A DNA stretch of 17,247 bases from PALSA-1006 sp964532405 (GTDB lineage Bacteria; Pseudomonadota; Gammaproteobacteria; Burkholderiales; Gallionellaceae). The stretch is taken from NCBI GenBank assembly GCA_964532405.1, contig CAZHIC010000044.1, forward strand, positions 1 to 17,247, read 5' to 3'. Shown here one piece after another: positions 15,301 through 17,247 of this stretch. The position numbers and the translations under genes are program-made. The stretch's first letter is position 1; each line of letters starts with the position of its first letter. A model generated the notes under the pieces. It ran no database searches and was not told the DNA's origin. It was given only the letters and a program-made list of their open reading frames with translations.

Positions 15301-15441
15301 GACCTGCGTCGGAGAAACATCGGGAAACGCGTCAATCGGCAAGTCGCGGTACGACGAGATGCCCGCGCCAATCAGCAGCAGCGTGAGTGCTATCATCAAC
15401 ATGCGCTGTGTCAGGGCGAATTCAACCAGTTTGGTAAACAT
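12361..15441 (-). CDS. czcA: HME-RND inner-membrane metal efflux pump (CzcA/CusA family)
   Basis: The 1026-residue length and sequence are those of heavy-metal RND pumps: N-terminal MFTKLVEFALTQRMLMIALT, the conserved YRDLPIDAFPDVSPTQV, two large periplasmic loops and twelve helices. It exports metal ions with proton motive force. Helix 4 reads GGLAIAIGMLVDAAVVVVEN (391-410), keeping D402 and E409 but lacking the DFG of Co/Zn/Cd pumps. In the cleft, EGDLIVGIEKLPS and LNQTDTYLILKP stand where CusA has methionines. A divalent-cation pump of another HME subgroup is therefore likelier than Cu/Ag, with the substrate not fixed. Start and czcB stop overlap as TAATG; the TGA overlaps the DUF3240 start. 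Confidence 0.95.
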   Translation of the reverse strand: MFTKLVEFALTQRMLMIALTLLLIGAGISSYRDLPIDAFPDVSPTQVKIIMKAPGMTPEEIEARIVAPIELEMLGIPNQEILRSTAKYALADITLNFNEGTDIYWARQQVAERLNNAQRDLPTNATGGLAPITTPLGEVLMFTVEGEHFSLQERRTLLDWVIRPALRTLPGVADVNSLGGLVRTFEVVPDHHALALHGISSAMLQQAIQANNRNDGAGRLSDGEEALLVRTEGNIKSLQDVRDIVIASPGSNPIRVSDVAQVRIGSLTRYGVVTKDGKGEAVQGLVLALRGANAQKVVATVKAKLQELAPTLPQGVTTKVFYDRGSLVERAVGTVSEAITEAIVLVVILLVLFLGNLRGAIVVAITLPLAMLCTFILMQQFGMSANLMSLGGLAIAIGMLVDAAVVVVENIESHLAHDKNTGKLSHLHIVFRAVKEVITPVAAGVAIIIIVFLPLLTLQGLEGKLFIPVALTIVFALAASLLLSLTVVPMLASYLLKKVSHDEPWLVRKAMGIYAPLLQRALNKERVVIIGALAMLLVTAAVYTQIGKTFMPEMDEGDLIVGIEKLPSVSLEQTVALDLKIQQAIMSQIPEVKGIVARAGSDELGLDPMGLNQTDTYLILKPMKEWREPNKEWLLGELRKVLDQLSGISYSFTQPIAMRVSEMITGARGDVVIKIFGTDLNKLNETAGHMVKVLKGIKGSQDVYTTENSGVQYYRVAIDRLAAGRLGLSVDDIGTTLRSQIEGQQLGIVIEDGRRTPLVMRGSSDIQRSPALFAALTLPLPNGQSAPLSAVAKLERVDGPVKVGRENGQRMVVVRSNVHARDLVGFVAEAKAAVAAQIKLPEGYRLTWGGEFENQQRAAARLTLVIPVALGMIFMLLFATFGSVRQAALVLTNIPFALIGGILALWLSGEYMSVPASVGFIALLGIAVLNGVVMVSYFNQLHAEGMDVTQVVFEGAKRRLRPVLMTASITALGLLPLLFASGSGSEIQKPLAIVVIGGLVSSTLLTLIMLPILYRRFGLKNVREAK

Positions 15442-16541
15442 TATTCGCCCCCTCCGATGCCCATCATGCTGGACTTGAGCGTCGAAACGCCGCGCATGGC
15501 GATTCTCTCATCCCCCACGAGATCGCCGCTGATCACGCTGTTTTGCGCACCCTCATTCAGCACGTTGATGGCTTGCGCGCGAAAACCTTTGGGGGTTTCC
15601 ACAAACACCACCGTTTTACCCGCGATGCGCGAAATCGCGCTGTTGGGAATACCCCACTGCGCACTGCCGTTAGCCCCGGTGCTGATACTGGCTTCGACAA
15701 ACTGTCCTGGACGCAAGCTCTCTGCACCTTGTTGAATCACGGCACGCAACAAGATGGTCTGGTTGGCGCCGGACAGGCTGCCCCCAATCGCGATAAGTTT
15801 GCCGCTTGCAGCATAAGCAGGGACGGTAATCGTCGCGCCTATCTTAAGATCGCGGATGTAGGCCAGCGGAGCCTGAATTTCCAGAGCGAGCGGATTGAGC
15901 TTGGCAATCTTGAACATCGGCATGGCAGCGTCGAGGCGCTGTCCCGCGCTGGCTGATTTTTCCAGCACCACGCCATCAATCGGTGCGGTCACGGTAAGCA
16001 GGCTGCTCACGTTGTTGCCGGATTGCAACTGTGCGATCGCGGCATCGGACATTCCCGCAAGACGCAACATCTGTTTGCGCTCCGCTAAGGCCGCCCCAGC
16101 TTCGAGTGCCATGCCTTTGGTGGCACGATAGCGGCTCTCGGCGATGATGCCGTCCTTCCATAAGGATTCGTCACGTGACAAATTTTCTTTGGCGAGTTGG
16201 CTTTGTACGGTGGCCTGCAATAAGCCACGCTGTGCCTCGGCCAAGGCCGGACTTTGCAAGCGTGCAATCGGCTGCCCTTTTTTTACGCTATCGCCTACGC
16301 CAACCAGTGTCTGTTCAACCATCGCCGGGAGGGGGGTGCTAATAACAAACAATTGATTGGGGGGAATGACGACTTGAGCGGGTAGCCCGGATACCTCGCC
16401 GGATTGCTTGCCGGGCAAAGCGGCTGTCGTAATGCCGAGTGCCTGCACTTGTTTTGCGCTGAGTGCGATGTCATCGCCCGCCCATGCGAGTTGAGTAAAA
16501 ATCAGGGCGACAAGCCCGAAAATGCGCAATGCCTGTTTCAT
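15441..16541 (-). CDS. czcB: Periplasmic adaptor (membrane fusion) protein of the efflux pump
   Basis: The ATG at 16541 gives 366 residues with a signal peptide ending in QLAWA (about residue 21); GGAG lies eight bases upstream. The longer frame to 16682 has an N-terminus without family character. The mature protein shows a first lipoyl half (LPAMVEQTLVGVGDSVKKGQ), an alpha-helical hairpin (LLQATVQSQLAKENLSRDES to about 160), the second lipoyl half (VTAPIDGVVLEKSASAGQ) and beta-barrel and membrane-proximal domains. It links CzcA to CzcC. No His-rich N-terminal metal domain of the Cupriavidus CzcB type is present. It ends in MMGIGGGE and overlaps czcA by one base. Confidence 0.93.
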   Translation of the reverse strand: MKQALRIFGLVALIFTQLAWAGDDIALSAKQVQALGITTAALPGKQSGEVSGLPAQVVIPPNQLFVISTPLPAMVEQTLVGVGDSVKKGQPIARLQSPALAEAQRGLLQATVQSQLAKENLSRDESLWKDGIIAESRYRATKGMALEAGAALAERKQMLRLAGMSDAAIAQLQSGNNVSSLLTVTAPIDGVVLEKSASAGQRLDAAMPMFKIAKLNPLALEIQAPLAYIRDLKIGATITVPAYAASGKLIAIGGSLSGANQTILLRAVIQQGAESLRPGQFVEASISTGANGSAQWGIPNSAISRIAGKTVVFVETPKGFRAQAINVLNEGAQNSVISGDLVGDERIAMRGVSTLKSSMMGIGGGE

Positions 16542-16728
16542 GGTGAACTCCAGAAGGTAGTAAATGTTTTGCTCGATCTTGATTCTTGAACAAGAAATAA
16601 CTGTATGAGTAGCCCGTAAAGGCTTTGGTAACCCGGACCAGAAATCGCTGATGTTCGGAATGTAATGGCCGAACCCATTCATGGGGTCAAGCGCAAGGTG
16701 CTACAGGAGAAATGGGCGTCCCGCCAGC
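16542..16728 (-). promoter_or_regulatory. czcI-czcB intergenic region with two palindromes
   Basis: The 187 bases contain TTCTTG-AA-CAAGAA (16583-16596), perfect 6-bp arms, 42 bases upstream of czcB. They also contain GACCCCATGAATGGGTTC in minus-strand reading (16671-16688), whose 7-bp arms match at 6 positions. Between the second and the gene, TTGACC and TACATT stand about 20 bases apart, a spacing seen at MerR-activated promoters. This may be a second, metal-responsive promoter for the pump, separate from the czcI promoter. Confidence 0.35.
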
Positions 16729-17094
16729 TTAGGCGAGAGCGACTCTGGGCGGATGCTCGATAAGAGCTTGTGGTGCAGAAACGAAGATGCTGACTGTGTT
16801 CGCAATCAGGAGACTGCATCCCTCAATCGGTGTTACACCAATGACACCCGGGAGAAAGCAGGAAAAGACCTCATGTACATGAGGATGGTGGTGGTCACTG
16901 GTAGCAGGAAGATTCCTCGCCCCATCAGCATCGGCTGCTGGCTCATTGTGAACATGATCGTCACTATGCTCGTGGTTGTGATGCCAAAAATGTGTCGCGT
17001 TGTGTTCCAGTGCATCGCAAACGCCCACCGCTGCCGCGTAAGCAGCATTCAGTGACAGCATGATGGCAAGAAGAAAAGCGAGATAAGTACGCAT
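16729..17094 (-). CDS. czcI: CzcI-like small periplasmic His-rich protein
   Basis: A 121-residue protein with a signal peptide (MRTYLAFLLAIMLSLNAAYA). The pattern that follows is Cys (C26), then HFWHHNHEHSDDHVHNE, a linker, DHHHPHVHE and a C-terminal segment SIFVSAPQALIEHPPRVALA. Fourteen His are present. Size, position ahead of czcBA and the Cys plus HFxHH pattern agree with the CzcI family of small metal-resistance proteins; similarity is moderate, so the name is tentative. It would be exported and could bind or buffer Zn, Co or Cd in the periplasm. It is the first gene of the efflux cluster in transcription order, with its own promoter upstream. Confidence 0.7.
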   Translation of the reverse strand: MRTYLAFLLAIMLSLNAAYAAAVGVCDALEHNATHFWHHNHEHSDDHVHNEPAADADGARNLPATSDHHHPHVHEVFSCFLPGVIGVTPIEGCSLLIANTVSIFVSAPQALIEHPPRVALA

Positions 17095-17115
17095 GGCGAG
17101 AACTATATCACTAAA

Positions 17116-17143
17116 ATAATACGTTGTTGGATCAACCTATCAA
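17116..17143 (-). promoter_or_regulatory. Sigma70-type promoter of the efflux cluster
   Basis: Minus-strand TTGATA (17138-17143), 16-base spacer, TATTAT (17116-17121): both hexamers match consensus at 5 of 6 positions. Transcription would start near 17109, leaving about 15 bases before the czcI-like ATG, and no Shine-Dalgarno sequence is seen in that leader. Confidence 0.6.
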
Positions 17144-17155
17144 TTAATGAATAGA

Positions 17156-17172
17156 GTTGTTCCGCAAACAAC
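17156..17172. promoter_or_regulatory. Inverted repeat upstream of the efflux promoter
   Basis: GTTGTT-CCGCA-AACAAC, exact 6-bp arms, beginning 13 bases upstream of the -35 box. A regulator-binding site is possible; no family is recognised. Confidence 0.35.
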
Positions 17173-17199
17173 ACGCCAGCCTTTGATTGCCCAACTTAA

Positions 17200-17247
17200 G
17201 GGCACCTCTAAAAATTGATTATTTGCACTTCGTAAACTTGCCCCTGT
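17200..17247. repeat. Right copy of 48-bp inverted repeat bounding the window
   Basis: Exact reverse complement of 7-54. The outer end GGGCACCTC begins at 17200 and the element continues out of the window to the right. It lies upstream of the efflux-cluster promoter, so an outward promoter in the full element could add to expression. Confidence 0.85.

Noticed and set aside
14815..15735. 306-residue open frame on the plus strand opposite czcA and czcB
   Set aside because: It spans the antisense of two well-supported genes, has no domain character and no start signal; it is a shadow of G+C-biased codons.
16542..16682. Longer CzcB beginning at 16682
   Set aside because: It would bury the signal peptide behind 47 residues without family resemblance; ATG 16541 has a Shine-Dalgarno sequence.
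1..17247. Composite transposon carrying metal resistance between inverted repeats
   Set aside because: The interval includes housekeeping genes dnaQ, rnhA and gloB in conserved order, so it is chromosomal; contig ends at a repeated element are the simpler explanation.

Overview
The window looks like a chromosomal contig from a betaproteobacterium. I infer the Nitrosomonadales/Gallionellaceae neighbourhood from gene content, protein style and a moderate G+C of about 55%; no rRNA or other marker here proves it. Both ends are the same 48-bp sequence in opposite orientation (7-54 and 17200-17247). The window is therefore bounded by two inverted copies of a repeat, most simply an insertion sequence at which the assembly stopped.

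Layout. 55-507: remains of an IS21-type element, comprising a C-terminal istA fragment and a pair of 19-bp direct repeats at its probable right end. 526-4125 (minus strand): envelope/phosphate-type genes in the order lemA, secreted TPM/YgcG protein, second TPM protein, CYTH-CHAD triphosphatase. 4173-5435 (minus): HI0933/BaiN-type flavoprotein carrying an in-frame repeat-derived insertion. 5583-7621 (minus): dnaQ, rnhA and a YafS-like methyltransferase, with gloB divergent at 7657-8436 (plus). This is the conserved gloB-yafS-rnhA-dnaQ block. 8590-17094 (minus): a metal-efflux region read in the order czcI-like, czcB, czcA, DUF3240, czcC, His-tailed EamA transporter, 3'-truncated CadA/ZntA-type P-type ATPase.

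How the genes work together. The metal region encodes a small His-rich periplasmic protein and a complete HME-RND tripartite pump (adaptor, inner-membrane pump, outer-membrane channel). A DUF3240 gene sits between czcA and czcC. The four genes czcB-czcA-DUF3240-czcC are joined by 1- or 4-base start/stop overlaps (TAATG, ATGA, ATGA), so DUF3240 is made with the pump. Downstream lie a DMT/EamA permease with 29 His in its last 72 residues and an ATPase that has lost its catalytic half. CzcA lacks both the DFG motif of Co/Zn/Cd pumps and, by my alignment from memory, the methionines of CusA, so its substrate is open.

The housekeeping half is notable for repeats. Three intergenic gaps within about 3 kb (3409-3522, 5436-5582, 6285-6438) each hold a different inverted-repeat family, and a fourth repeat lies inside a coding sequence (4929-5018). 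I see no tRNA, rRNA, CRISPR array or intact transposase gene. The most original points are the DUF3240-coupled metal pump, the His-tailed EamA transporter beside it, the repeat-expanded flavoprotein and the clustering of different repeats.
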